Source of the DNA: Pachyseris speciosa
Taxonomy: Eukaryota > Cnidaria > Anthozoa > Scleractinia > Pachyseridae
Direction: 5' to 3'
Length of the DNA: 64,000 nt
Assembly (NCBI GenBank): GCA_016490735.1
Contig: JAEMWC010000233.1
Coordinates: 269,501 to 333,500 of the forward strand
The translations under genes were made by a program, and so were the position numbers. The notes beneath the pieces are model-generated. The model made no database searches and was not told where the DNA came from. It saw nothing but the letters and a program-made list of their open reading frames with translations. Shown here one piece after another: positions 21,344-31,704 of the stretch (position 1 is its first letter; each line of letters starts with the position of its first letter).

Positions 21344-23396
21344 GAAGGATCGCCAATCGCGAAAGCTAGAGGTGAAATTCAATAATTTAAAACGGAAATG
21401 TGGAATACCACTTGTATCAAACTTGAACAGTGATGATATCATCTTCAATTACTCACATCGAGTTTTGACAGAGGCTGAGAAAATGGTATTAGCGAGAGGA
21501 TTACGTTTCTGTCTACCACCCAAAAAAGTGGATGGATATGATGTCAAATGTTCGTTTGAATTGCTTTTCCGTGATCTTAAGAGATTCGGGCCACCTTTGA
21601 CAGCTGAAAACCAAGACAGACTCAAATGTCAGCTGAAACAGATATCTTATGGCTACATCTACGCGTATGATTTCTCAAAACAGAAACACATTCTTAGCAA
21701 AGAGGAATGGGAAGCCCTGACTGATTTGCGAAAAGATGACAGCATTATAATCACAAAACCGGATAAAGGGAACGGGGTTGTAATCATCAACAAACTTGAT
21801 TACTTGAATAAAATGAAACTGCTGGTCTCAGATGAAACAAAATTTAGAAAACTTACGCAGAACCCTACGAAGTCTAGAGAAGACAGCTTAATATTGTATC
21901 TTCGCAAACTAAAGAAGGATAAAATCATCGATGATGCCACCCTCCATAAGATACTACCATGTGGTTCTACTCCTGGTGTCCTCTATGGCCTTCCTAAGGT
22001 TCATAAACCTGGTTGCCCTTTTCGCCCAATTGTTTCCTCTATAAACACTTACAACTACAATCTGGCATCATATCTTGTACGCATACTTCAGCCCATCTCC
22101 ACGAATCAGTTGACAATCAAGGACTCTTTTAGTTTTGCGGACTGGGCCAAGGCGTATAACCATAACGACGAAATAATGTGCTCGTTTGACGTTAGTTCAT
22201 TATTTACGAACGTTCCACTTAATGAGACAATACAAATTTGTCTTGACAAATTGTATGCCCTCCCCAATCCGCCAACACTGCCCCGCTCAGTCTTGAAAGT
22301 TCTGCTTGAGTTTGCCACAAAGAAAAGCCATTTCATATTTGATGGCCAATACTACGACCAAATTGACGGTGTGGCTATGGGCTCTCCTTTAGGTCCTGTT
22401 TTGGCCAATATCTTCATGTGCCATTTTGAAGAGAAATGGGTTCTTAACAACAACGCTCGTCCTTCTATTTGGTTTCGATACGTTGACGATACCTTCACCT
22501 TGTTCGACAGTAAAAGCACAGCAACTCAGTTTCTACACTACCTCAATAACTGTCACTCAAATATCAAATTCACCATTGAATTTGAAGAGAACAATACAAT
22601 CCCTTTCCTGGACATTCTCATCAAACGCCACAGTCAAACTTTCTCAACATCCATCTACCGAAAGAAGACCTTTACCGGCCTGTACACAAAATGGGACTCC
22701 TTCACACCTAGGAAATACAAAGTAAACCTCATCCGCACGCTCACTTTTCGTTGTTTCCGCATCTGTTCGTCACCTTCTCTTTTGCGGTCTTGTTTAAATG
22801 AACTGAGGAAGTTGTTGTTACAAAACGGTTATCCTGTTGGTGTTGTCAATTACAACATTAATGATGTTCTGAACAGGCAACAAAACAGACCGAAGATTCC
22901 AACCACCACAGTCCCCAAAAAGGAAATAATCTTAGTTCTACCTTATTTAGGAGTACAAAGCAAAATTATTACCAAACAACTGAAGACCTGCATTAGTAAA
23001 TTTTATGGCTGCATTAATCTTAAGGTTATTTTCCAAAGCGCTCATCGCATTAAGTCTCTTTTTCCCTACAAAGATAGAATTAACCGTTCCCAAATGTCAA
23101 AAGTTGTTTATAAAGCTAGTTGTTGGGACTGCCAGGATTTCTACATTGGAAAAACAAAACGCAGATTGCATGACAGAAAAACTGAACATTTTAAAGCGAT
23201 CACGAGTAGCTGTCATGCATCTGCTATCGCAGACCACGTCACGTCAACTGGTCACAACTTAAAATGGGACCACTTTGAGATATTGGCGAAAGGTCGGTCA
23301 GATACTCATTGCAAGATAAAGGAGACTCTACTAATTAGAGAATTGAAACCTACCTTAAATGAAAATGTAAGCAGCGAAAAGCTGTATCTCTATTAG
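21342..23396 (+). CDS. Inverted Penelope-like ORF lacking the N-terminal region
   Basis: A 684-codon plus-strand frame whose protein matches residues 147-830 of the minus-strand ORF with no difference I could find. It includes the complete RT (YVDD at about 22,479) and GIY-YIG domains. Its 5' end is the head-to-head junction at about 21,343, so the first 146 residues are missing and the first codons come from the junction. Without its own upstream terminal repeat it probably lacks a promoter. The copy ends at 23,664 with a terminal repeat that includes the ORF start sequence. Confidence 0.9.
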   Translation: MKDRQSRKLEVKFNNLKRKCGIPLVSNLNSDDIIFNYSHRVLTEAEKMVLARGLRFCLPPKKVDGYDVKCSFELLFRDLKRFGPPLTAENQDRLKCQLKQISYGYIYAYDFSKQKHILSKEEWEALTDLRKDDSIIITKPDKGNGVVIINKLDYLNKMKLLVSDETKFRKLTQNPTKSREDSLILYLRKLKKDKIIDDATLHKILPCGSTPGVLYGLPKVHKPGCPFRPIVSSINTYNYNLASYLVRILQPISTNQLTIKDSFSFADWAKAYNHNDEIMCSFDVSSLFTNVPLNETIQICLDKLYALPNPPTLPRSVLKVLLEFATKKSHFIFDGQYYDQIDGVAMGSPLGPVLANIFMCHFEEKWVLNNNARPSIWFRYVDDTFTLFDSKSTATQFLHYLNNCHSNIKFTIEFEENNTIPFLDILIKRHSQTFSTSIYRKKTFTGLYTKWDSFTPRKYKVNLIRTLTFRCFRICSSPSLLRSCLNELRKLLLQNGYPVGVVNYNINDVLNRQQNRPKIPTTTVPKKEIILVLPYLGVQSKIITKQLKTCISKFYGCINLKVIFQSAHRIKSLFPYKDRINRSQMSKVVYKASCWDCQDFYIGKTKRRLHDRKTEHFKAITSSCHASAIADHVTSTGHNLKWDHFEILAKGRSDTHCKIKETLLIRELKPTLNENVSSEKLYLY

Positions 23397-23507
23397 TTTG
23401 CATCTTTTATATGCAAATTATTTTTAGCTTCTGTCAAGGTTATTGTTAATTAGTTACTTATCTTAAATTTCAAATTTAGTTGTTACTTTAATTCCTAACG
23501 GTCACTT

Positions 23508-23539
23508 CTGAAGATGTATGTCGAAACATACGAAACGTC
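23508..23539 (+). ncRNA. Hammerhead-like motif, inverted copy
   Basis: Same core (CTGAAGA, hairpin, GAAACGTC) in the terminal repeat of the plus-strand copy. A GGTC lies four bases upstream of it (23,500-23,503). Confidence 0.5.
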
Positions 23540-23664
23540 AAGTTAAACGATATAGTTTTATTTTTGTTTTCCAACAATGCGTTCTATTGTCATGTTTATC
23601 ACCGCAGTTTGTGTGTTATTTCTTGTTAAGCTACGATGGCCAAAGACAAAGAGTATTTACGATA

Positions 23665-23905
23665 GAGTTTATTTAACTCCACAAACGAGTTAATTTAACT
23701 CCACAGGGAGTTAACTTTAACTCCAATTCAGAGTTACAATAACTCCCACAGCGTAACTCCAATTTAGGAGTTAAATTTACTCCCCAGTTGAAGAGAAAAC
23801 TCTTTTGCTGGAGTTAAAATAACTCTTTTTGGAGTTAAAGTAACTCCGAACAAAAATAACTCCACCTTGAGGAGTTAGTTTAACCCCACTTCAGGAGTTA
23901 AAATA
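23665..23905. repeat. GGAGTTA/TAACTCC array, right end part 2
   Basis: Resumes after the Penelope insertion and runs to the terminal inverted repeat at 23,905-23,925, with units such as GGAGTTAAAGTAACTCC. Confidence 0.9.
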
Positions 23906-23925
23906 ACCCTTTGAAAATTACTGTG

Positions 23926-24360
23926 TAATATAACCCCTCCCTACCTTACTGTACTTAATTAATTTCCAGGGGGATTTGGCCGTGCATCGCCGATCGACCG
24001 GGGAGTAGTGACGTGATCCTGATTGCAGAAAATGTGTGAAATTGTCTCCTCGGACCTTACCATAAAAATAAGGCCACACCGTGTATGTGTTGTACAGTAA
24101 AAATTACAAACACTCCTTACCTTACCTTACCTTACCTTACCTTACCTTGTGTGTCCTTGTCCAGTGTGGTTCGTTCAGTGGCCTAGTGGTTAAGGCATCC
24201 GACTGGTAATCTGGAGACCCAGGTTCGATTCCTGGCTGAGCCACATTTTCACTTAATTACTTAGTTGTTGATTTCAGTTCCCAAATTAACCTTGTCTGTT
24301 TGTATTTCTCAGAAATCCCTAATGAATCGCCATCCAAACAGGAATAGGCTGGGAACAGAA
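23926..24360 (+). mobile_element. tRNA-derived SINE unit, plus orientation
   Basis: It continues the unit broken at 13,637 and then repeats it, so the host locus was itself a tandem of such units. A tRNA-like head lies at 24,164-24,245: A-box-like GGCCTAGTGGTTAAGG and B-box-like GGTTCGATTCC. A (CCTTA)n run at 24,114-24,147 precedes it. The unit ends with a tail through CAGAAATCCCTAATGAATCG. It is called a SINE, not a tRNA gene, because the same sequence recurs with long shared flanks. Confidence 0.75.
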
Positions 24361-24680
24361 ATCAACAACTAAGCAATTAAGTGAAAATGTGGCTCAGCCA
24401 GGAATCGAACCTGGGTCTCCAGATTACCGGTCGGATGCCTTAGCCACTAGGCCACTGAACCAACCACACTGGGTACACATATTTTGTATTGTACAACATA
24501 TACACAGAGTGGCCATCTGATGGCAAGGTCCGAGGAGAAAATTTCACACATTTTCTGCAATTAGGATCACGTCACTACTCCCCGGTCGATCGGCGATGCA
24601 CGGCCAAATCCTCCTGGAAATTAATTAAGTACAGTAAGGTAGGGAGGGGATATATTAGCAACTGATTGCCTTAATCACTT
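24355..24680 (-). mobile_element. tRNA-derived SINE unit, inverted copy
   Basis: Reverse complement of the preceding unit, giving a near head-to-head palindrome centred near 24,355. The tRNA-like part is at 24,389-24,470. It contains the intact sequence GGCAATCAGTTGCTAATATA (minus strand, about 24,650-24,670) that serves as the empty site for the large TA-flanked element. Confidence 0.75.
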
Positions 24681-24684
24681 AGGA

Positions 24685-24861
24685 TCACCAGCCTATTCCC
24701 GTTTGGATGGCGATTCATTAGGGATTTCTGAGAAATTCAAACAGACAAGGTTAATTTGGAAACAGAAATCAACAACTAAGCAATTAAGTGAAAATGTGGC
24801 TCAGCCAGGAATCGAACCTGGGTCTCCAGATTACCGGTCGGATGCCTTAACCACTAGGCTT
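24685..24861 (-). mobile_element. tRNA-derived SINE unit, third copy, truncated
   Basis: Repeats the tail and tRNA-like part (24,796-24,860) of the preceding unit in direct orientation. It is cut at a (TA)n tract. Confidence 0.7.
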
Positions 24862-24862
24862 A

Positions 24863-24863
<1 letters not shown>

Positions 24864-24937
<74 letters not shown>
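24864..24937. repeat. (TA)n microsatellite
   Basis: About 37 TA units without interruption, immediately after the truncated SINE. Confidence 0.95.
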
Positions 24938-24940
<3 letters not shown>

Positions 24941-24978
24941 CATAATTGAATAATTGAATAAATGTTTCAAAGAAAATT

Positions 24979-25055
24979 TTCCCTGAGCGGGTTTTGAACC
25001 CACGTCCCCCGTATACTAGTCGGGTGTGATGACCACTACACCATCAGGACAGCCA
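24979..25055 (-). mobile_element. tRNA-like SINE head, different family
   Basis: On the minus strand: GATGGTGTAGTGGTCATCAC (A-box-like), a CCCGACTAGTATACGGGG anticodon-arm-like stem, and GTGGGTTCAAAACCC (B-box-like). The B box is degenerate and no aligned acceptor stem is evident, so a SINE or tRNA relic is more likely than a functional tRNA. Confidence 0.5.
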
Positions 25056-25355
25056 TGCTGGCAACACGGCAATCGAAGATGTGATTTACGTGATCGAAGA
25101 CGTGGTATCCCGGGAAATTTTACTTTCAAGGTGACAGGGCAGGGGAAGCCTATAACTCCATTTGAAACCCAACAAAGGATCAATTACTGATGCACGACCG
25201 AAGTCAACTTAGCGGACGACAAAAAAGGATCCAATTACGAATACAGGCTTATTTCAATCGATATGTAATTTATACATACTCTTTTATTTTATGTTATACA
25301 GGGCCCCCGTTGATACCAGTCCTGCGACTGAAGGGGTCACCCTGTTTAAATATCA

Positions 25356-25405
<50 letters not shown>

Positions 25406-26152
25406 AAGTGAAACCGGAAATAACAATATATAATTATATATCCCATAAAAAGGTAGATATAAGACAAAGAAACAAAATGATGGTCGAAAAGGGTAACTTT
25501 TAATGCCATATATTATGGCGAGACATGACTAACCTTCTTCAGGGGCAACACTGAAGCAAAGTAAAAATGGAGAAAACGGTTACAATACAGAAATTATAGA
25601 AATAATAGACATGTAGTGAAGCGGCTACCAAAAAAGTGGCATTCCCAAGGTGGCATTCCCAAGGTGGTAAGAACAATGATAAGTTGTGATGAATTTGCAA
25701 TTTTGTTAGACTCTGCAACAAAGTTAAGACATAAGTAGATACTGCTACGTAAGGGGTAGAACCAGAAGAAAAAAGTACAATCAGTTAAAGGTTCAGAACC
25801 CCTGCCCCACCCATTCATGCACTACTGACTTATTATTTAGACCTTGTAGACATTGTTTCTCTCACTTAACTTCTCATGGTTTTGAAAGTTATTTGTTGCT
25901 GAGCCAGCAAGCCAGAGCTTACTAATAAATGTAAAAAAAAAAAAAAATGGTTGTATCGAAATTTGGGGGTTAAATGTTGTACAGACGGAAGATTGTATTC
26001 ATATTTTTGTGGATATTTATTATGAGTGGGCTTGTATCGAGGCAAGTGTATTTGTACTTCTTAGGGAAAATAGTTGACAAATTTTCTTTATTATTTTTAC
26101 CTTTTTTAGTTTTTGCATATTAATTCATTCATACCAGAAATCACAAGTGTTA

Positions 26153-26256
<104 letters not shown>

Positions 26257-26480
26257 TCTGAAAAGACGCCTACCGCTCTTGTTCTGACAGTTTTTTTAGT
26301 TCACGATAAACCAAAAATTAAATGTTTTGCAATTTTTTTCTTTGGTTAAATTACGAAGGAAGACATTGCCCGCTATGTTTGTCATCGAATCGTAGATTCT
26401 CCACACCTCGCGATCACAGAAAGTGAATCGACCTTCTGAAACGAAGCGACGGTTTGCTTGCAATAGCGCTGTAGCTGTGG

Positions 26481-26822
26481 GCTGTTTACCATTTACCAAA
26501 AAAAATCCGGAAATTTCGGTTGGAATGTAAATGGAAAGCCTATTTTGGTCTTCCCAAACGGAAAAATTCCGGGGAAAACGGAATTTCTTGAAAGGTAGTC
26601 CAAAATTCCCAAATGGAATTTCCAAATGGAAATGTGCGTTCCATTTGCTCATTTCTACCAGTTCCAGGGCTTTCGGCTTGGATCGCTCTGTAAACCTGAC
26701 CGTTGGAAATGTTTGTGTAAATGGAACACGCGCGTTCCGTGGAAATTTTCATTTGGGTATGTGATACGTACCATTTACTGCAACCGTCGACCAACCGGTT
26801 TTCCCGTGTAAATGGTAAACAA
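26481..26822. mobile_element. MITE with GTTTACCATTTAC terminal inverted repeats
   Basis: The left end CTGTTTACCATTTAC and right end GTAAATGGTAAACAAC are inverted repeats. The interior is rich in imperfect AAATGGAA/TTCCATTT repeats. It has no coding capacity. A clear target duplication could not be defined. Confidence 0.55.
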
Positions 26823-26938
26823 CCGTGGTGAAAGTGGTATTTGCGGTCAAGTTTACAAAGTAATGGGAAATTTCTAGTCCGAAGCTTAACTACATTCAAA
26901 ACGGTGAAATGATTTTGAAATTTGGTTCATCCTGTCTC

Positions 26939-27530
26939 ATAAAACCTTAGACCAAGTCAGTGGATTAACGAGCACATGAACGCTGTGCGATACCTCGTTC
27001 GACTCTCTCGTTCCGCCACTTCGACTAGGTCACCTGAAGATGTGTTAGACTGTGAAAATATTTTTAACTGGCCACTCTGGGAAGAATTATATCAAGGCTT
27101 GATGGACGGCTTTTTGGATGTATCTAAAGCGTTGTGAAAGGGATTGTATTCGCGCCGCGACTGCATTCGACAACACATAAATTTTCCCGCTGTGCTTTGA
27201 GCATGATTAAAGACGAAGGATGTGCGATTTACGCAGTGGCCCGATGTAGCCTTTTCGACGATTGGAGAAGGTATTTACCGTTGCCTTTTATTTAGTCGTT
27301 TTCTTCAAAAAACTTACGGTCAACCGATAAGCCAGATAAGCGTTGTCTTTGTTTATGTGCCCAACTTTTGAATGGCTCGGCAAGATGTTAAGCCTACTCT
27401 CAAATTTGGTTTTCAAGTTTATCGCCAGTTTGTTTGTGAAGAAGGTTTTCAGGATTTCTGTGTTGGACCCATTCTTATAGCAAATTACATTTTAATTTCC
27501 CCTCCATTTAAAAAATAGATTCAAATGAAA
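26939..27530 (+). pseudogene. Unrecognised protein-like frames inside repeat copy 2
   Basis: Counterpart of the frames at 8,836-9,462. NLRPSQWINEHMNAVRYLV leads to DGFLDVSKAL and a TGA; DEGCAIYAVARCSLFDDWRR and MARQDVKPTLKFGFQVYRQF follow downstream. Relative to copy 1, four bases (CAGT) are missing near 27,171, shifting the second frame. Family unknown. Confidence 0.3.
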
Positions 27531-29505
27531 TTTACCGTAAGCTTAAGCTTATAATTGAAACATTGTTGTAAAAAGGTTTTTCCTCAGACTACCATTGTAA
27601 ATAGGTGCCACAAACCAGAAGCGTAACACTTTGTAAAACTGCCAAATCTATTAAAACAATTATTTGCTAATCTTTCTTTGTTTTTTTTTCGACTGGTTCT
27701 TGGTCGGTTTTGACGTAAACTTAACGTCTTGACGTCTTCAGAGTTATTAAGCTTAGGTACTTTCCGCGTTTAGCGCGAACGTACACGAACTCGCACAAAC
27801 AGCCGTGATTTTAAAACTTTTCTCTGTTTCTGCTGAATCTTTGACATTCAATTTTTAGCTTTATAAAATTGAATTAAATTATGTGAACCCCATGCATTAC
27901 AACCTCTGTGAGAACGTTTTTTGTAGTACAGTAATTTTTCAGATACAACCAAATGTTTCGCCACTCAAATTAAATTTATGTGTCGGAATCGTGTAATTCA
28001 TTTGGGTAATCCATTTGAAAGCTCGAACTGTTCCAGTATTTGTTTATGCGCAACTATTTTTCTTAGGCCAATACTTTGAATAATGGCTTTATTGTACACT
28101 TTGTTATAATTGTAATAGGGAATTTAGTTCATGGACAGTATAAAATAAAGTTTTGATGTCTGTGCGAATGAAGGTAACGTTTTAAGTTCCGGTTGAAAAT
28201 AAAGTAATCATTTATTCCGTCACTGTTTAAGATACGTTTTTAACCTTCAAATATCGTATTTAGTAAAATTACTGAGCTTGCATCGGTTGCCTTAAGCAAC
28301 TTAAATTGTTTCATTTAATGTTAGCATTAATTTGATTTCATTCGCATTGCTGCAACTTCTAGTTTAAGTTTTATAATTTCAAGAATTAAACAACACTTTT
28401 TAGGTGAGAAGTGCATTTAAGTGTACCACAAACGCGCTTTTTTTTTTGTTTTGTTTTTTAACAAACAGCAACAACTATCTGTATCAACTTACCTTCTCAA
28501 GTATACATTGTCCCTGAGCAGACAGCAGCCATAAAAAAAAAATAATTAAAAAAGTCGTCAAAAGTTCCGTTTAAAGAAAATGCAAGTCCAGTCCGTTGTC
28601 CAGTACTTGGAATTTTTTTTTCTAGCTAACCTTTTGTGGCGCGGCGTCGCAGTGAACAAAAAGCGCGCGAAAGTATAGCCTCGTTTTCGTTCTTTCCTCC
28701 AGGCCCTCTCCTCTGAAAAAAATCTTAAACATCGATCCTCGCCAAAAGCAATCGAAATTAGAAGAAACTGACAACGCCATCATAAAGAGCATACTCTCAA
28801 GCCTTAGGCAAAATTTTCTTTTATTCCTACCTCAAATGGTCGTTGAGCAGGAAGCTGACAAACGTTTCAGTTAGATTTTCTACTGCCGCACTTTTTTAGG
28901 AAAAAGTAATCATGGCCATTTTTTAAAACGCTATTTATTAAACTACAACTTCGCCTAAAACTATTCTTGGAGAAAGGTTCTAGTAAACTTTTAGAGCGAA
29001 TATTAAACTTCGGTCCGTTCTGGTCACGTGACCGATGGCGTCACAGCATTAAAAATGACAAAAATGTATATTTCATAAAAATATCTACCAATATCCAAAT
29101 TTTTGTTTCCTCGCGTTTAATGCAACGCGAGATAGCACTTGTACCCAGACTCCCACTTTTTGAAAATTGTAAATACCTCGCTTAATATTTATATTTTGTT
29201 CGGTACCCGGGCAGTCCGAAATGGCTCACACCATTGTGCTTCAAACCACGTTGACTGCTTTTTCAATAACAAAATAACTTCGTCACAGTGAGCAAAAACG
29301 CACTTATGAGCAAAGTCACGTGACCAATGACGTCATCGCCCTTAGTCTTGTACAATAATTAGTTTATGGTAAGACTTATTTCTAGACAACGTGGGGGTCT
29401 TGCTGCCCTCAAACTGACTAAGTTATTTGGGATTGACGATTTTCCAGCTGCAAAGGATTCTGGGAAGGTTCTTATTATAATTATATATTGTTATTTAATT
29501 ATTAT

Positions 29506-29730
29506 TATTAGTTTGAATTTAGCACAGGGATTTTCCCTGGGAAGAAATTTCCAGTCAAGTCTCATCCCGAGAGCTCAGACTTCCAGCACTTTTCTGAGGA
29601 TATGTGCCGATCCGAGGAGTGCCGACTTTTGCATCGTTCTTGTTCGGTTTTTAATTCCTAGTTGCTCCAAGTGGCCTGCCAGCTCCTTTGACACTAAACC
29701 TAATGAGCCTACAACCACTGGCACCATTAT
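29506..29730 (-). pseudogene. C-terminal tail of a non-LTR retrotransposon ORF
   Basis: The minus strand reads VPVVVGSLGLVSKELAGHLE, then LLGSAHILRKVLEV and a stop at 29,575. This tail resembles the ends of retrotransposon polyproteins common in cnidarian genomes (from memory, unverified). A short 3' region follows and ends at a TAATAATAA tail at about 29,500, abutting repeat copy 2. Confidence 0.45.
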
Positions 29731-29731
29731 C

Positions 29732-29820
<89 letters not shown>
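29727..29820. repeat. (ATCATT)n and (ATT)n microsatellite
   Basis: ATCATT units grade into a pure ATT run of about 60 bp, separating two retrotransposon fragments in opposite orientations. Confidence 0.9.
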
Positions 29821-29823
<3 letters not shown>

Positions 29824-31615
29824 ATCGCTATTTTGCCTCTTGCGCGGAGAACCTAAGGTCAACCAAGCGATGTAATGGGCAATCCTTTTATAAATGGTTA
29901 CCCCAGCTGGAACACTCAAACCATTTTAAACTCCGAGCTGTCGCCGTATCGGAGGTTCGAAAGACGCTTAAAGAACTGAAACCAAGGAAGGCTACTGGTA
30001 TTGACAATATTCCATCTCGTTTACTTAAAGACGGAGGCGATGCCCTGGCTTCACCGTTATCTGTCATCTTTAATCTCACTATCCATCAAAATGTGATCCC
30101 CTCGGAATGGAAAAAAAGCGAAGGTAACCCCATTATACAAGTCATGTGTAGTATCGAAAGTACTTGAAAGGCTAATTCACAAGCATGAATGTTGTGCCGC
30201 GTAGCACTAGGAACACAAATAGTGGAACAGAGAATTAACTCTGAAGTGTAAATTAAAGTGCTACTTAAACCCACTGGGCGTTAGCCCTAGTAAAGGGAAA
30301 CAGAGAACCACACGAGGCAAAGAAAAATCTTTTGACCTCGGTGGAATCGAACCCACGACCTCCGGATTAGATCTACCGTTACTCTGCCGACTGAGCTACA
30401 AGGTCGCACAGAGAAAGTCGGGGACGATTTTAGATGGTGAATCGCGGCAAAGAGAAAGTAAGGGTACATATGAATGTTGTGCCGCGTAGCACTAGGAACA
30501 CAAATAGTGGAACAGAGAATTAACTCTGAAGTGTAAATTAAAGTGCTACTTAAACCCATGAATAACCCACTGGGCGTTAGCCCTAGTTATACTACTAATT
30601 AGCAAACTGAAGTACTACGGTGTTTGCGCTGAAAGCCTTCCGTGGTTTGAGAATTATTTTTTGGAAAGAAAGCAGCTTGTGAGTATTGATTCTCAAACAT
30701 CCGAAGAGCTTGAAATTACTTCTGGAGTGCCTCAGGGGTCCATTTTACGCCCCCTGTTGTTCATTGTCTACATTAATGATTTACCTCGTTCTTTGAAATA
30801 TTGCTGGGTGAACATGTACGCAGACGACACAGATACATATCTTGGTAGTCAATCTGCAGATACCTTAAATTTTTATTTAAACCAAGATCTTGAACGTTTA
30901 GCTGAAAGGCTAGAGGACAATTATCATGTTCTGAATGTTGCCAAAACCAAATCCTTGTTATTTACCTCTCAAAGGCACAAAGAGCGTGATTGTAAGCTAA
31001 ATCTAACTCTTTTAGGAAGGGAAAGTTCCTGCGTGACTACTTTCAAATATTTAGGTGCTCATGCGGACTATGTGTGTAAAAAGGTGGCGTGCAGAGTTAG
31101 TATTTTGGACCGCGTTAGAAGTTTCGAGACAAAAGAGGTGTCTATACTCGCTTACAGAACATTAATTCTGCGATATTGCTTGGAGCAGTCTGTTACAACA
31201 AGACCAGGATAGACTGCAGCGCCTACAACACAGTTCTGCGCGTACAATTACGTGTTTCACACGTTCCTCTGAGGCAATTAATGATTTACGTTGGTCGAAT
31301 CTTATCATATGGCCAAGCATGTTTTTCTCTGTCTACATTCATTAGCTCCAAGTTATTTTTTAACATTTTTCATTAGATTTTCGATCGTTCATAGCTATTC
31401 CACAAGGCAGAGCAGTAGGTTACTGTTACCTAGGGGGAAATCGAATTTTGGGAAAACCACGTTTCTTTTTAGCGGAGCGAAATTTTTTAAGGAGCTGCCC
31501 GCCGACATAACGAAAGCTGAAGACATTACGACTTTCTGCCGCCGCGCGAAAGGGTTATTACTAAATCAAAGTTACCATCTACAAATTACCCAAAAGAAAA
31601 TACTAGTCTAATTTC
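29821..31615 (+). pseudogene. Broken non-LTR retrotransposon reverse transcriptase
   Basis: The plus strand reads FASCAENLRS, EVRKTLKELKPRKATGIDNI (RT motif 0-1 region) and VIFNLTIHQNVIPSEWKK. It is interrupted by a SINE (30,178-30,590) and resumes with RKQLVSIDSQTSEELEITSG, GVPQGSILRPLLFIVYINDL (motif B) and MYADDTDTY (YADD 30,817-30,828). The end reads STRQSSRLLLPRGKSNFGKT, then FFKELPADITKAEDITTFCR. Motif A (normally D...AFDT) is missing, apparently lost at the SINE site. More frameshifts lie near 31,200-31,290. It resembles elements of the CR1/L2/jockey type, but the clade is not established. Confidence 0.8.
30178..30590 (-). mobile_element. tRNA-derived SINE with duplicated tail, inserted in the retrotransposon
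   Basis: The tRNA-like head on minus at 30,333-30,407 has A-box-like TAGCTCAGTCGGCAGAG and B-box-like GGGTTCGATTCC. It is flanked by two direct copies of a ~100-bp segment (30,185-30,285 and 30,470-30,580) that include AATGTTGTGCCGCGTAGCAC and end near CCACTGGGCGTTAGCCCTAG. The duplicated flanks suggest a tandem or head-to-tail SINE. Confidence 0.75.
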
Positions 31616-31704
31616 GAGGTCCAATTACTAATTAATCGTATCTATAACAAATTTCGGAATTAAAAATTTCTTTTGGGAAGGTCTTTTGAGCGAAAACGTC
31701 TTTA

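Larger units (their letters stand above)
17605..23664 (-). mobile_element. Penelope-like element, complex insertion with tandem and inverted partial copies
   Basis: The 6.06 kb insertion has a 13-bp target duplication (GAGTTTATTTAAC). It contains three pieces: a full ORF copy on minus (17.6-20.33 kb); a second minus copy joined head-to-tail to its 5' end and truncated (20.28-21.34 kb); and a head-to-head inverted plus copy (21.34-23.66 kb). The repeated terminal block (17,605-17,830, 20,281-20,505, 23,400-23,636) acts as a pseudo-LTR and includes the start of the ORF. Copies differ at only a few bases, so the insertion is recent. This tandem plus inverted layout is a known habit of Penelope-like elements. 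Confidence 0.92.
13638..23925. mobile_element. Composite TIR element with TA target duplication, carrying a nested Penelope element
   Basis: The ends are inverted repeats beginning CACAGTAATTTT (13,638) and ending AAAATTACTGTG (23,925), similar over about 50 bp. Each end is flanked by TA (13,636-13,637 and 23,926-23,927). A paralogous empty site at 24,639-24,675 (minus strand) reads GGCAATCAGTTGCTAATATA with a single TA, directly supporting insertion at TA. TA duplication is typical of Tc1/mariner-like and some other DNA transposons. Minus the nested 6.06 kb retroelement the element is about 4.2 kb. No transposase was found, so it is probably non-autonomous. Confidence 0.75.

Noticed and set aside
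24164..24245. Possible functional tRNA genes (also 2898, 24,389, 24,979, 30,333, 50,264 and 59,079)
   Set aside because: Each has A- and B-box-like sequence, but they are embedded in longer repeated units, several have degenerate boxes or truncated arms, and no clean seven-base-pair acceptor stem was found. They fit SINE heads better.
26296..26899. Overlapping open frames at 26.3-26.9 kb on both strands
   Set aside because: They are produced by the internally repetitive AAATGGAA MITE and do not resemble a protein family.
29727..29820. Repeat-encoded low-complexity proteins (poly-Leu, poly-Ile, poly-Tyr) at 9,600, 25,360 and 29,760
   Set aside because: These frames exist only because an ATT/AAT microsatellite is open in all frames; no conserved sequence is attached.
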